64,000 nucleotides of DNA, from positions 5,178,093 to 5,242,092 of the forward strand of contig JACJXX010000001.1 in the NCBI GenBank assembly GCA_020636435.1. Direction: 5' to 3'. Source of the DNA: Lewinellaceae bacterium. GTDB taxonomy: Bacteria; Bacteroidota; Bacteroidia; Chitinophagales; Saprospiraceae. The translations under genes were made by a program, and so were the position numbers. Below the pieces are notes generated by a model, which had not been told where the DNA came from, did no database searches, and saw only the letters and a list, made by a program, of their open reading frames with translations. Shown here piece after piece: positions 10,199-18,125 of this stretch; the stretch's first letter is position 1; every line of letters begins with the position of its first letter.

Positions 10199-10346
10199 TG
10201 GGAATCACTCGGTTTGGTTTTTACTCTTTATCCTGATGGGCATAGGTGTTGCCGTACCGGCCAGCCTTTGCTTTTAGCCCCACAGTATTTGTCAGAATGA
10301 TCCATTTTTTTGCAGATAAAAGGAAGCGTTCTTCTCTTGTTCGCAA

Positions 10347-10391
10347 GCGTCTACAGACGCGATAAGGCATAACTTGCAAGTCTCCGACTTG
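10347..10391. repeat. Pair of short intergenic hairpins
   Basis: Two perfect small palindromes, GCGTCTACAGACGC at 10347-10360 and CAAGTCTCCGACTTG at 10377-10391, sit between the vWA gene and the toxin-antitoxin operon. They resemble dispersed repeats. No gene was seen in 10199-10488. Confidence 0.5.
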
Positions 10392-10451
10392 AGGAATCCT
10401 GTTTTGACCTTGTTGTGAATTTTTTCCCATACACCAAGAAAAAAAACAACA

Positions 10452-10483
10452 TTTGTACATTTGTACATTTTGGTGTATATTTG
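10452..10483 (+). promoter_or_regulatory. Promoter with candidate autoregulatory operator
   Basis: A Bacteroidota-type -7 box TATATTTG (TAnnTTTG) lies at 10476-10483. A TTTG at 10452-10455 sits 20 bases upstream, as expected for the -33 element. Two palindromic TGTACA sites at 10454-10459 and 10462-10467, 8 bases apart, overlap the -33 region. This is a typical place for an antitoxin to repress its own operon. Confidence 0.6.
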
Positions 10484-10488
10484 CGCTT

Positions 10489-10740
10489 ATGAGATTAAGC
10501 ATCGAAATATCAGCGGAGCAGCACCAGCAAATCAAAGCAATGGCCGCCTTACAAGGTAAATCTATTAAAGATTTGGTTCTGGGGAAAGTCTTTGGAGATA
10601 ATGAGAAAGAAGATCAGGTATGGAATGAACTCATGGTCTTCTTGCGGGAGCGTATAGCTCATGCAGAAAGTGAGGGAATATCCGATAAAACGCCCGATCA
10701 GATTGCAACAGATATCTTGAAAAGGAATAATGCGCTTTGA
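10489..10740 (+). CDS. ParD/RHH-like antitoxin of a type II toxin-antitoxin pair
   Basis: The protein has 83 residues from the ATG at 10489. The upstream in-frame start at 10453 would lie inside the promoter. The N terminus MRLSIEISAEQHQQIKAMAALQGKS has the strand-helix pattern of ribbon-helix-helix DNA-binding antitoxins. The acidic, lysine-poor C terminus (DKTPDQIATDILK) would contact the toxin. The stop codon overlaps the toxin start by one base (TGATG), which indicates translational coupling. It is expected to neutralise the downstream toxin and repress the promoter at 10452-10483. Family assignment rests on pattern and context. Confidence 0.7.
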   Translation: MRLSIEISAEQHQQIKAMAALQGKSIKDLVLGKVFGDNEKEDQVWNELMVFLRERIAHAESEGISDKTPDQIATDILKRNNAL

Positions 10741-11045
10741 TGTTTACTTACCAGCTTTCAGCACTCGCGGCAGAGGACCTCGATGAAATTTTGCAGTATA
10801 CTTTTGACCGCTTTGGCAAAAAGCAGATGTTAAAATACAATACTCAACTGTCTGCTTGCTTAGATAAAATATCCAAAGATGAAGGGTTATACAAAAAGAT
10901 TGAAATCGAAGATAAGATAGTTCGTTCTCTCCGCTGCCAGAAGCACTACATATTTGCATTAGAACGTGGAGACAAGCCATTACTGATCCTGGCTATACTT
11001 CATGAGAAGATGGAATTAACAAGGCGACTCAAAAACCGCTTGTAG
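10740..11045 (+). CDS. ParE/RelE-family toxin
   Basis: The protein has 101 residues, starting at the ATG that overlaps the antitoxin stop. It shows the ParE/RelE fold pattern: FTYQLSALAAEDLDEILQYTFDRFG (first strand and helix hairpin), KIVRSLRCQKHYIFAL (central strands) and LLILAILHEKMELTRRL (final strand and helix). ParE members poison gyrase, whereas RelE members cleave mRNA. The sequence alone does not settle which applies; the YTFDRFG segment after the first helix favours ParE. Length is normal and the gene looks intact. Confidence 0.8.
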   Translation: MFTYQLSALAAEDLDEILQYTFDRFGKKQMLKYNTQLSACLDKISKDEGLYKKIEIEDKIVRSLRCQKHYIFALERGDKPLLILAILHEKMELTRRLKNRL

Positions 11046-11155
11046 CTTTCATTATTCTTTGAGTAGATAGTTTTCGCCTTCTGCGGCACAGAAGGGGAAA
11101 GACCTACTTTTTCCAATGTGAAGGAATTTTGTCATTTTTGACGAAAACTTCCTTC

Positions 11156-12097
11156 ATGTCCAAAAAAAATAAGGATCGGATTTTCCTTTGTCATGCTAAT
11201 GAAGATAAAGAGCAAGTGCTCTCGTTTTACGATAAACTGAAGGCAGCTGGTTTTAACCCGTGGCTGGACAAGAAGGATTTGTTGCCTGGTCAGCACTGGG
11301 ATCGGGAAATCAGGCGGGCACTCCAAAATTCACGTTTCATCATTATTTTTTTCTCACACCATTCGGTTTCCAAGCGAGGTTATGTGCAGCGGGAACTGAA
11401 GCTGGCTTTGAATGCCCTAGAGGAAATTCCTGAAGGACAAATCTTCATTATTCCTGTCCGTCTGGAGAATCATCCTATTCCAGAAGCCTTTCGACACATC
11501 CATTATGTGGATCTGTTTGAATCGGAAGGTTTTGAACTCGTGGTGAATGTCATTGAAACGGAAATTGGAAGATCCAATTACTTTACTGATCTACGAGATG
11601 ATCAGGTTTATAAAACGGTGGAATTGGTTGGAAAAACTTGGATGGCAGAAAATCTAAATTATGATATAGGCGAAGGATGCTGGTTTTACGATGATAATCC
11701 AGGCAATGAAAAAAAATATGGTCGATTATATACTTGGAATGCTGCAAAGAGAGCCTGTCCTCCTGGTTGGCGGTTGCCAACGGTTGAAGAAATTGACGAA
11801 TTAATTGATCATTTCGGAGGGGAAGAAAAATCCTTCTTTACAGAAGGAGCTTACAGCCCTTTGATGGAAGGAGGTACTTCCGGCTTTAATGCCCTATTGG
11901 GTGGCGAGCGCTATTCCTATATGAATGCAGGTGCAGGGTTTTTCTTTCAGGGTCGTTCTGGTTACTATTGGACTGGTACACAGTTTAATGACACCAATGC
12001 TAATGCCTATTCGTTCGATAGCGACGACCAAGAAGTCGGTAGTTTCCCTATGCTTAAAACATTCGCTTTATCTTGCCGTTACTTGCAAGCTTTTTGA
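11156..12097 (+). CDS. TIR domain-FISUMP domain fusion protein
   Basis: The protein has 313 residues from the ATG at 11156; a TTG start at 11129 is less likely. Residues 6-130 form a TIR domain: DRIFLCHANEDKE in the first strand and AB region, FNPWLDKKDLLPGQHW in the BB loop, and FIIIFFSHHSVSKRGYVQRELKLAL. Glu80 of this last segment corresponds to the catalytic glutamate of NAD-cleaving TIR enzymes. Residues 150-312 form a FISUMP (Fibrobacter succinogenes major paralogue) domain, with GKTWMAENLNYD, YGRLYTWNAAKRACPPGWRLPTVEE and SGYYWTGTQ. FISUMP domains have a lectin/FGE-like look and usually occur in exported proteins. No signal peptide is present here, so both domains should be cytoplasmic. 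A sensor-effector role in defence is an inference. The gene stands alone. Confidence 0.85.
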   Translation: MSKKNKDRIFLCHANEDKEQVLSFYDKLKAAGFNPWLDKKDLLPGQHWDREIRRALQNSRFIIIFFSHHSVSKRGYVQRELKLALNALEEIPEGQIFIIPVRLENHPIPEAFRHIHYVDLFESEGFELVVNVIETEIGRSNYFTDLRDDQVYKTVELVGKTWMAENLNYDIGEGCWFYDDNPGNEKKYGRLYTWNAAKRACPPGWRLPTVEEIDELIDHFGGEEKSFFTEGAYSPLMEGGTSGFNALLGGERYSYMNAGAGFFFQGRSGYYWTGTQFNDTNANAYSFDSDDQEVGSFPMLKTFALSCRYLQAF

Positions 12098-12403
12098 TAG
12101 CTAAATAACTTTCCTGATGCAAGTGAAAAGATGAATTGAACGGGTTTATGCAAAAAGATTAATTCTTCACCACTTTATGTAAATTCCACCTCAAGGCATT
12201 ACATTGATGTTTTTATATTTTTCCTGCTCCGTCCAGTAAATACGAAAACTCAAGCAAATTCCTCTTCTACAATCTCCGTTTACGGGAGTAAACTCCGCAT
12301 AATCCAATCCAAATTCTTTCGCCTTTCTCAGGCAAATGCGAAAAGCTTTACAGAGAGGGTAATAGATTTCGAACAAGATGCAACGCTACGACTATAAAAC
12401 TCC
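12098..12403. other. Intergenic region without a recognisable gene
   Basis: This gap lies between the TIR gene and the convergent hydrolase gene. It is AT-rich with one short minus-strand open frame that lacks an ATG and shows no recognisable motif. No convincing terminator or RNA was seen. Confidence 0.5.
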
Positions 12404-13615
12404 TTACCCCTTCAACTCCGTCAGCACCTCAATCGGACTATGCATCGTCCGGTGCACCGGGCACTTGTTGGCAATCTCCAGCAGCTTTTGGCGTTGTCCT
12501 TCATCCAGTTCTCCCTCTATTTCGATGGTGCGGCTGAAATAGTCGATCTTGCTCCCGGGGTCTTCCACATTTTCAGAATCCCTGGCGTGGTCTTTGAAGT
12601 GTTCCAGTTGGACGCGCACCTCCCGGAGCGGCCATTTCTTTCGCCGGGCGTACATCTGCAGGGTCATGGCCGTGCAGGCGCCCAGGCCGGCGGTGACGAG
12701 TTCGTAGGGCGATGGGCCATAATCATTACCGCCGACCGATTCCGGCTCATCAGCAATCAGGCTGTGACGGCGCACCATGACATCGGTGGTAAAGCCTTCT
12801 TTGCCCAGGCGTACCGCCACTTCTTTTTCTACTTTGAGGGGTTCTTTTTTCGGGCGGGGCACATAGCGGCTCACCCAGGAGGCAATCACTTCTCCGGCAT
12901 AACGGGAATCTTCCTTGCCCGAAAGCAGGTGATCGGCCCCGTCGAGAGAAATATAGCTCTTGGGATGGCGGGCGGCGTGGTACATCCGGGCGGCGTTCTC
13001 GATTTCTACCGTCAGATCCTGGGGAGAATGCAGAATGAGCAGGGCCCGGCCGAGTTTTTGGAGCTTGGGCTCCAGGTTTTGTTCCCGGATGTCTTCCAGA
13101 AAATGCTTTTTGACGGAAAACGGCCGGCCACCGATATTGACTTCGGCAATGCCTTCATCCTCGGTATTCTCAACCGCTTCCTTTATCCGATTGCTGACGT
13201 GGCCGGGCGAGTAGGGCGCGCCGATGGTGGCCACCGCTTTGACCGACGGCAGCTCGTGGGCTGCGCAGATCACGGCTGCTCCCCCCAGCGAATGGCCCAC
13301 CAGTAAGGCTGGTGCCTGATGATGTTCCTCCAGGTAGCGGGCGGCCTGCACCAGGTCCTCTACATTAGAAGAGAAGTTGGTGTCGGCAAAGTCTCCCTCG
13401 CTTTCGCCCAGCCCGATAAAGTCGAAACGCAGGACGGCAATGCCCTTCCTGCTGAGTGCGCGGCTGATGTTGCGGATAGCTGTAAGGTTTTTGTTACAGC
13501 TAAAACAATGGGCAAAGAGGGCATAGGCATAAGGCCGCTGGTCGACGGGCAACTCCAGCCGGGCGGCCAGCTTTTCTCCTTCGGCGTTTTGGAATTCGAT
13601 CTTTTGTGAGGGCAT
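12404..13615 (-). CDS. Bifunctional alpha/beta hydrolase-OsmC family protein
   Basis: The protein has 403 residues. Residues 1-260 are an alpha/beta hydrolase with the nucleophile elbow GHSLGG (Ser109), oxyanion segment AHCFSC and a late DGADHLL holding the catalytic His. Residues 265-403 are an OsmC/Ohr-like domain with two reactive cysteines, in GLGACTAMT (Cys314) and NKCPVHR (Cys385). OsmC proteins reduce organic hydroperoxides, and this fusion is a known arrangement in several phyla. The hydrolase may release fatty or peroxidised acyl groups that the second domain reduces, but the substrate is unknown. It is transcribed alone, divergently from the gene at 13867 across a 250-base AT-rich gap. 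Confidence 0.9.
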   Translation of the reverse strand: MPSQKIEFQNAEGEKLAARLELPVDQRPYAYALFAHCFSCNKNLTAIRNISRALSRKGIAVLRFDFIGLGESEGDFADTNFSSNVEDLVQAARYLEEHHQAPALLVGHSLGGAAVICAAHELPSVKAVATIGAPYSPGHVSNRIKEAVENTEDEGIAEVNIGGRPFSVKKHFLEDIREQNLEPKLQKLGRALLILHSPQDLTVEIENAARMYHAARHPKSYISLDGADHLLSGKEDSRYAGEVIASWVSRYVPRPKKEPLKVEKEVAVRLGKEGFTTDVMVRRHSLIADEPESVGGNDYGPSPYELVTAGLGACTAMTLQMYARRKKWPLREVRVQLEHFKDHARDSENVEDPGSKIDYFSRTIEIEGELDEGQRQKLLEIANKCPVHRTMHSPIEVLTELKG

Positions 13616-13866
13616 ATTTCCGGTTTTGAATGAAGATGATGTAAAGTAAATGATTCCATCGCATAATGGAAGGAGATGGTTCTTAAATCCTGCTGGCAGT
13701 GTAGTAGTGAGGACAGTACGGACACAATAATTTACTTAATTAACAGAGTACATAGATAGAATCAAATAGTTTTTTACATTTTTTTGTTTCAAAAATAAAT
13801 TGATTTATAGATATTTTATTTAAATTTAAGGCGTAAATTCATAAAATTATTACAAAACTTGTTAGT

Positions 13867-14895
13867 ATGGCTGAACTGCGCACTCAAAAATTCTATCAGA
13901 ACATCCGGCAGCTTATTGAACAGGCCCGACATCGCACGTATCGGGTTGTAAATGCCGCCATGCTGCACACCTACTGGAACATCGGGCGGCTGATCGTGGA
14001 GGAGGAGCAGGAAGGGTCGGCAAAAGCAGTATATGGCAAAAATCTCATTCCAAGCCTTTCAAGACAGCTTACTCAGGATTTTGGAAAAGGGTTTAATACA
14101 ACCAACCTTAAGTACATGCGGCAATTTTACTTGTCGTTTCCAAAAGGTCACGCAGTGCGTGACGAATTGACCTGGACCCATTACCGCCTCCTGCTCAAGG
14201 TCCAAAACGACAATGCCCGCGATTTCTACATCGCCGAAGCCATCGAAAACCAGTGGAGCACCCGGCAGCTGGAGCGGCAGGTCAATTCCTTTTATTACGA
14301 GCGCCTGCTGTCCAGCCAAAACAAACGCCCGGTTGTGGAGGAGGCAGAAGACAACAATCGAAAGCTTCAGCCGGAGGATTTTATCAAAGACCCCTACGTT
14401 TGGGAGTTCCTCAACCTGGAGCCCCATAAGTCCTTCCTGGAAAAAGAACTGGAGACTGCGCTGATCAGCAAGCTACAGGCCTTCCTGCTCGAATTGGGCA
14501 AGGGCTTCTCTTTCGTGGCCCGCCAACAACGCCTGAGCACGGAGAGCAAACACTTCTACATCGATCTGGTTTTCTACAACTTCTATCTGAAGTGTTTCGT
14601 ACTGATCGACCTGAAAATTGGAGAACTTACCCACCAGGATATTGGACAGATGGATATGTACGTGCGCTATTATGAGGATAACCGAAAAGTGGAGGGAGAT
14701 AACCCTACTATCGGCATCATCCTGTGTTCAGAAAAGGATGAGGCCATCGTGCGTTACTCTGTGCTGGAGGAAAGCCGGCAGTTGTTTGCTTCCCGCTATT
14801 TGACGTATTTGCCTACCGAAGAGGAGCTGGCACGGGAGTTGGAGCGGGAAGTGGAAGAGATTAGGTTGGAAAAACGGCTTAAGGGGCCCCAATAA
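13867..14895 (+). CDS. YhcG-type PD-(D/E)XK nuclease domain protein (DUF1016)
   Basis: The protein has 342 residues, normal for the family. The N-terminal DUF1016_N part (residues 5-150) contains AAMLHTYWNIGRLIVEEEQ and TTNLKYMRQFY, followed by LTWTHYRLLLKVQN. The C-terminal part (about 175-340) is a PD-(D/E)XK-like nuclease fold: FYIDLVFYNFYLKCFVLIDLKIG supplies the Asp and D-x-K metal-binding pair, and GQMDMYVRYYEDN follows. Family members are often found beside restriction or mobile genes and are suspected nucleases; the function is not established. It is a single gene here. The preceding 250 bases are strikingly AT-rich. Confidence 0.85.
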   Translation: MAELRTQKFYQNIRQLIEQARHRTYRVVNAAMLHTYWNIGRLIVEEEQEGSAKAVYGKNLIPSLSRQLTQDFGKGFNTTNLKYMRQFYLSFPKGHAVRDELTWTHYRLLLKVQNDNARDFYIAEAIENQWSTRQLERQVNSFYYERLLSSQNKRPVVEEAEDNNRKLQPEDFIKDPYVWEFLNLEPHKSFLEKELETALISKLQAFLLELGKGFSFVARQQRLSTESKHFYIDLVFYNFYLKCFVLIDLKIGELTHQDIGQMDMYVRYYEDNRKVEGDNPTIGIILCSEKDEAIVRYSVLEESRQLFASRYLTYLPTEEELARELEREVEEIRLEKRLKGPQ

Positions 14896-14913
14896 TGCGG
14901 CCCCTCTCTAATA

Positions 14914-15096
14914 CTACTTTGTTAACTTAACACAGAGGCCGCAGATTGTTAGCCTTTCAACTGCTGGTAAGCAGTTGACGGCCCTCTGCGTACCCAGGAA
15001 ATTAAACCGCAGAGGGCGCAGAGCACCGCAGAGGCATAGGTAAAACTCTGCGTTCCCCGCGCCCTCTGCGGTTAATTATTTAAGTTAACAAAGTAG
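14914..15096. repeat. 183-bp palindromic MITE-like element
   Basis: The termini CTACTTTGTTAACTTAA (14914-14930) and its exact reverse complement (15080-15096) enclose nested inverted repeats of CCGCAGAGGGCGCAGAG type. The right terminus overlaps the end of the esterase gene and supplies its last residues and stop. A third copy of the terminus is at 63944-63966. Confidence 0.75.
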
Positions 15097-15961
15097 AACT
15101 AAACGCCCACTGCAAAAAATCCGGCATCACCCTGCCCCAGGTAGCCGGGTTGTGTTGCCCGCCCATCACCTCTACGTATTTGATGTCCGGCCCTTCCCGA
15201 TAACCCAGTTTTTTCAATTCTTCGATCAGGTCCAGCGTATCGTCGATGGCGTCGATGACGCCGTTGTTGTTGCGGTCTTCCTGCTCATCTTCGGTGCCCG
15301 CCTGCAGCCAAAACCGCAGGCCCTCGCGTTTCGTGCTGCCCGCCACCATATCGTGCACGATGCGGTGGGCGTCGGGATCGTTGGGCTGAAATGCTTTGGA
15401 ACGCCACCAAAGGGAGCCGGAAAAGACGCCTACTTTGCCAAAGGCGGCGGGGTGGTTCCACGCCAGGTCGAAAGCGGAAAGGCCGCCGAGGGAGAAGCCG
15501 GCAATGGCCGTTTGGCTGGCCGTTGTAGCGATCGAATAGCGCAGCCGCAACTCGGGAAGCAGCTCCCGGAGGAGGAAATCGGCGTAGGCCTGCGCTTTGC
15601 CCCCGCGTTTCTTGTAGTCCGGCCGGCCGGCAGTGCCGTATTCCTGCATGCGCGCTTCGTTGGCGTGAATGGCGACCACTATTATTTGGGGAATCTTGCT
15701 CCTGGCGTACAATCGTTCCAGCGTATCGGCCAGGCCGACGGCGGGCATGTCTTGGCCGTCATTCAGGAAAAGAGTGGGGTAGGTGTTTTGAGAGCCGGAA
15801 AAGTGGCCAGGGGGCAAAAACACGTCTATATGTACGTTTCGTTGCAGCGCCTCGGAAAAAAAGTTGGCCAGGCTGTGAATTTCCAGAGCATATTCCGGAT
15901 GGAAAAAAATTTTATTCAAAAACCGAATTTTTTTTGGAAAACGCTTTTTCAGGAAATTCAT
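15080..15961 (-). CDS. Putative esterase (esterase D/Fes-like alpha/beta hydrolase)
   Basis: The protein has 293 residues and is in the PF00756-type esterase family: YPTLFLNDGQDMPAVGL near residue 61, nucleophile elbow GFSLGG (Ser157), FGKVGVFSGSLWW, an acidic segment QAGTEDEQEDRNNNGVIDA, and a late GGQHNPATW with the candidate catalytic His. There is no signal peptide, so it is probably cytoplasmic. The final residues STLLT and the stop are encoded by the terminus of the palindromic element at 14914-15096, so the native C terminus may have been changed. It is divergent from the esterase/ATP-grasp cluster starting at 16190, sharing a 230-base gap with it. Substrate unknown. Confidence 0.8.
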   Translation of the reverse strand: MNFLKKRFPKKIRFLNKIFFHPEYALEIHSLANFFSEALQRNVHIDVFLPPGHFSGSQNTYPTLFLNDGQDMPAVGLADTLERLYARSKIPQIIVVAIHANEARMQEYGTAGRPDYKKRGGKAQAYADFLLRELLPELRLRYSIATTASQTAIAGFSLGGLSAFDLAWNHPAAFGKVGVFSGSLWWRSKAFQPNDPDAHRIVHDMVAGSTKREGLRFWLQAGTEDEQEDRNNNGVIDAIDDTLDLIEELKKLGYREGPDIKYVEVMGGQHNPATWGRVMPDFLQWAFSSTLLT

Positions 15962-16119
15962 ATTGGGCTGGAATTTACGGGAATGCTGCAGCGCTGGCGC
16001 AGAATAAATTTTGGCAAATTAGTTAGTGTGCTAAATATTAGTTTATTCAGTAAGTTTTGAGGCCTTTGTAAAAGTTTGACCATCAGTAGGTTGGGCTTTT
16101 TTTATTCAGAGAAAGCCCG

Positions 16120-16127
16120 TACCTTTG
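16120..16127 (+). promoter_or_regulatory. Candidate -7 box for the ATP-grasp cluster
   Basis: TACCTTTG fits the Bacteroidota TAnnTTTG consensus. It lies about 60 bases before the GTG start of the esterase, giving a leader of roughly 55 bases. A -33 TTTG is not evident; only a T-rich tract is present. Confidence 0.45.
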
Positions 16128-16189
16128 CCACTAAGTGTAAGATATACAATTAGTGAGTTGATTTGGTTCACCACTTAACATAAACACCA

Positions 16190-16894
16190 GTGAAAGAAAC
16201 GTACTACAAATGGTATTCTCCAAACCTGAGCAAAGATATTGAAATGCTCGTCTACGGGCACCAGGGGTACCCGGTGATCCTCTTCCCCAGCAGCATGGGG
16301 CGCTATTACGAAAGCAAGGATTTCGGCCTGATCCAGACGGCGCACTGGTTTCTGGACCGGGGCTTCATTCAGATTTTCTGCCCGGACAGCGTCGACGTGC
16401 ACAGCTGGTACAACAAGCAGATACACCCGGCGCAACGGGCGAGCAACCACGCCTGGTACGATAAAATGGTGCTGGAGGAAATTGCCGGCCGCGCGCGCTG
16501 GAATACCGGCGCCGGGAAAGTGGCCGTTGCGGGCGCCAGCTTCGGAGGCTATCATGCCGCCAATTTTGCCTTCAAACACCCCGATGTGGTCAGCCACATG
16601 TTCTCCATGAGCGGCGCTTTTGATATAAAATCCTTCATGGATGGTTATTATGACGATAATGTGTATTTTAACAACCCGGTAGATTTTCTGCCCGGCAGCA
16701 ACCATCCTGATTTGTGGCGCATGAACATCGTGCTGGGCACTTCTGAGTGGGATATATGCCTGAATGCGAACAAGCATCTCTCCCACCTGCTGAACCAGAA
16801 AGGAGTCAACCACTGGCTGGACATAAGGGGCTGGAAAGAGCACGACTGGCCGCTGTGGCAGGAAATGTTCCCGCATTATATTTCACTGATTTGA
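16190..16894 (+). CDS. Esterase-family alpha/beta hydrolase, first gene of ATP-grasp cluster
   Basis: The protein has 234 residues from a GTG start (frame MKETYYKWYSPNL). It has the esterase fold: MLVYGHQGYPVILFPSS, nucleophile elbow AGASFGG (Ser117), VSHMFSMSGAFDIK, and a late KEHDWPLWQEMFPH with the candidate catalytic His. There is no signal peptide. It precedes the ATP-grasp gene by only 20 bases, so the two are almost certainly co-transcribed. Small cytoplasmic esterases of this kind occur next to uncharacterised ATP-grasp ligases in other Bacteroidota (from memory, not checked). A role in releasing or trimming the ligase product is inferred. Confidence 0.85.
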   Translation: MKETYYKWYSPNLSKDIEMLVYGHQGYPVILFPSSMGRYYESKDFGLIQTAHWFLDRGFIQIFCPDSVDVHSWYNKQIHPAQRASNHAWYDKMVLEEIAGRARWNTGAGKVAVAGASFGGYHAANFAFKHPDVVSHMFSMSGAFDIKSFMDGYYDDNVYFNNPVDFLPGSNHPDLWRMNIVLGTSEWDICLNANKHLSHLLNQKGVNHWLDIRGWKEHDWPLWQEMFPHYISLI

Positions 16895-16914
16895 ACATCC
16901 AACATCAAAACAAA

Positions 16915-17862
16915 ATGAAGAAAATCGGAATCCTCTTTGGGCAAGAACGTTCTTTCCCCCACGCTTTCGTCGAACGGGTAAACTCCAAAAAGGTGGACGG
17001 CATCATTGCCGAGCCCGTTTCGATCGATAAAGTTGTTCAGGCCGCTTCTTCGGGTTATGCTGTCATCATCGACCGCATTTCCCAGGACGTGCCCTTCTAC
17101 CGGGCCTACCTCAAGAATGCTGCCGCCAGCGGCACAGCGGTGATCAACAACCCTTTCTGGTGGAGCGCCGACGAGAAATTTTTCAACAATACCCTGGCCG
17201 AGAAGGTCGGCGTGCCGGTTCCCAAGACGGTCCTGCTGCCTTCCAAAGACCATCCGCTCGATACGTCTTCGGACTCTTTTTCCAACCTGTCTTTTCCGCT
17301 GGACTGGGAGGGCATTTTCAATTATGTTGGCTTCCCTGCCTTTATGAAGCCCTTTGCCGGCGGCGGTTGGAAGAATGTTTATAAACTGGACAACCGCGAC
17401 GAGTTCTTCGAGAAGTTTCAGGAAACCGGCCAGTTGGTGATGATGCTTCAGGAGGCCATCGATTTCGAGTCTTATTTCCGGTGTTACTGCATCGGCGGCA
17501 AGTACGTCCGCATCATGCACTACGAACCGCGCAACCCGCACCACCTGCGCTACTCCGCCCGGTATGACATCGGCAGCGAGATGATGAAGATGCTGGAAGA
17601 TTATGTGCTGAAGCTCAACCATGCCCTGGGTTATGACTTTAATACAGTAGAACTGGCTATTCGCGACGGCGTGCCCTACGCCATCGACTTCTGCAATCCG
17701 GCACCCGATGCGGACGTCCATTCCGTCGGGCAGGAGAACTTCGATTGGGTAGTGGAAACGTCGGCTAATTACGCCATTGAACGAGCCCTGGCTCAAAAAG
17801 AAGGCGAGGACAACCTGACCTGGGGCACGTTTATACGAAATGCTGCCGGGAAGGGGGTGTAG
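16915..17862 (+). CDS. ATP-grasp carboxylate-amine ligase (RimK/D-Ala ligase-like)
   Basis: The protein has 315 residues from the ATG at 16915. The open frame extends further upstream, but only in overlap with the esterase. The N-terminal pre-ATP-grasp part is MKKIGILFGQERSFPHAFV. The ATP-grasp core shows the lysine and glycine-rich loop FMKPFAGGGWKNVY, the hinge MLQEAIDF, YFRCYCIGGKYVRIM, and the C-terminal metal-binding VPYAIDFCNPAPDAD, where an Asp and Asn occupy the usual acidic and Asn positions. Such enzymes activate a carboxylate as an acyl phosphate and join it to an amine or thiol. Substrates cannot be read from the sequence. The ligase and the following amidotransferase are separated by a MITE-like repeat. 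Confidence 0.85.
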   Translation: MKKIGILFGQERSFPHAFVERVNSKKVDGIIAEPVSIDKVVQAASSGYAVIIDRISQDVPFYRAYLKNAAASGTAVINNPFWWSADEKFFNNTLAEKVGVPVPKTVLLPSKDHPLDTSSDSFSNLSFPLDWEGIFNYVGFPAFMKPFAGGGWKNVYKLDNRDEFFEKFQETGQLVMMLQEAIDFESYFRCYCIGGKYVRIMHYEPRNPHHLRYSARYDIGSEMMKMLEDYVLKLNHALGYDFNTVELAIRDGVPYAIDFCNPAPDADVHSVGQENFDWVVETSANYAIERALAQKEGEDNLTWGTFIRNAAGKGV

Positions 17863-17910
17863 GTTGATTCAGGATATGACTCAATCAACCAATTAAACAT
17901 TTTACTACCT

Positions 17911-18043
17911 TTAAGTAGTGGGGACATTTATTTTACGTTTTCAAATAACTCTGACGCCAATGGAAAATTGGCGCCCGAGGCAGCGTTGTCGGGGTGCAAT
18001 TTTCTATTGCGCCCGGACTTAAGCCCTGTGTCCGACTACTTAA
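17911..18043. repeat. MITE-like palindromic element, AAGTAGTCGGACA family, short copy
   Basis: The ends TTAAGTAGTGGGGACA and, inverted, TTTAAGTAGTCGGACACA enclose hairpins such as GCGCCAAT-type and GTGCAATTTTC/TATTGCGC arms. It shares its termini with the 377-bp element at 30685-31061. It lies in the 263-base gap between the ATP-grasp and amidotransferase genes. Confidence 0.65.
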
Positions 18044-18125
18044 ACCCGGAAACTGAACGCGCAGAATAAAGTTGAACTCTTTAACGAAATCTGCTGTTTC
18101 TTTCGCGTTCTAAAATAAAAATGCG

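Noticed and set aside
12191..12376. 61-codon minus-strand frame in the gap after the TIR gene
   Set aside because: It has only a TTG start, a stop directly upstream and no family resemblance.
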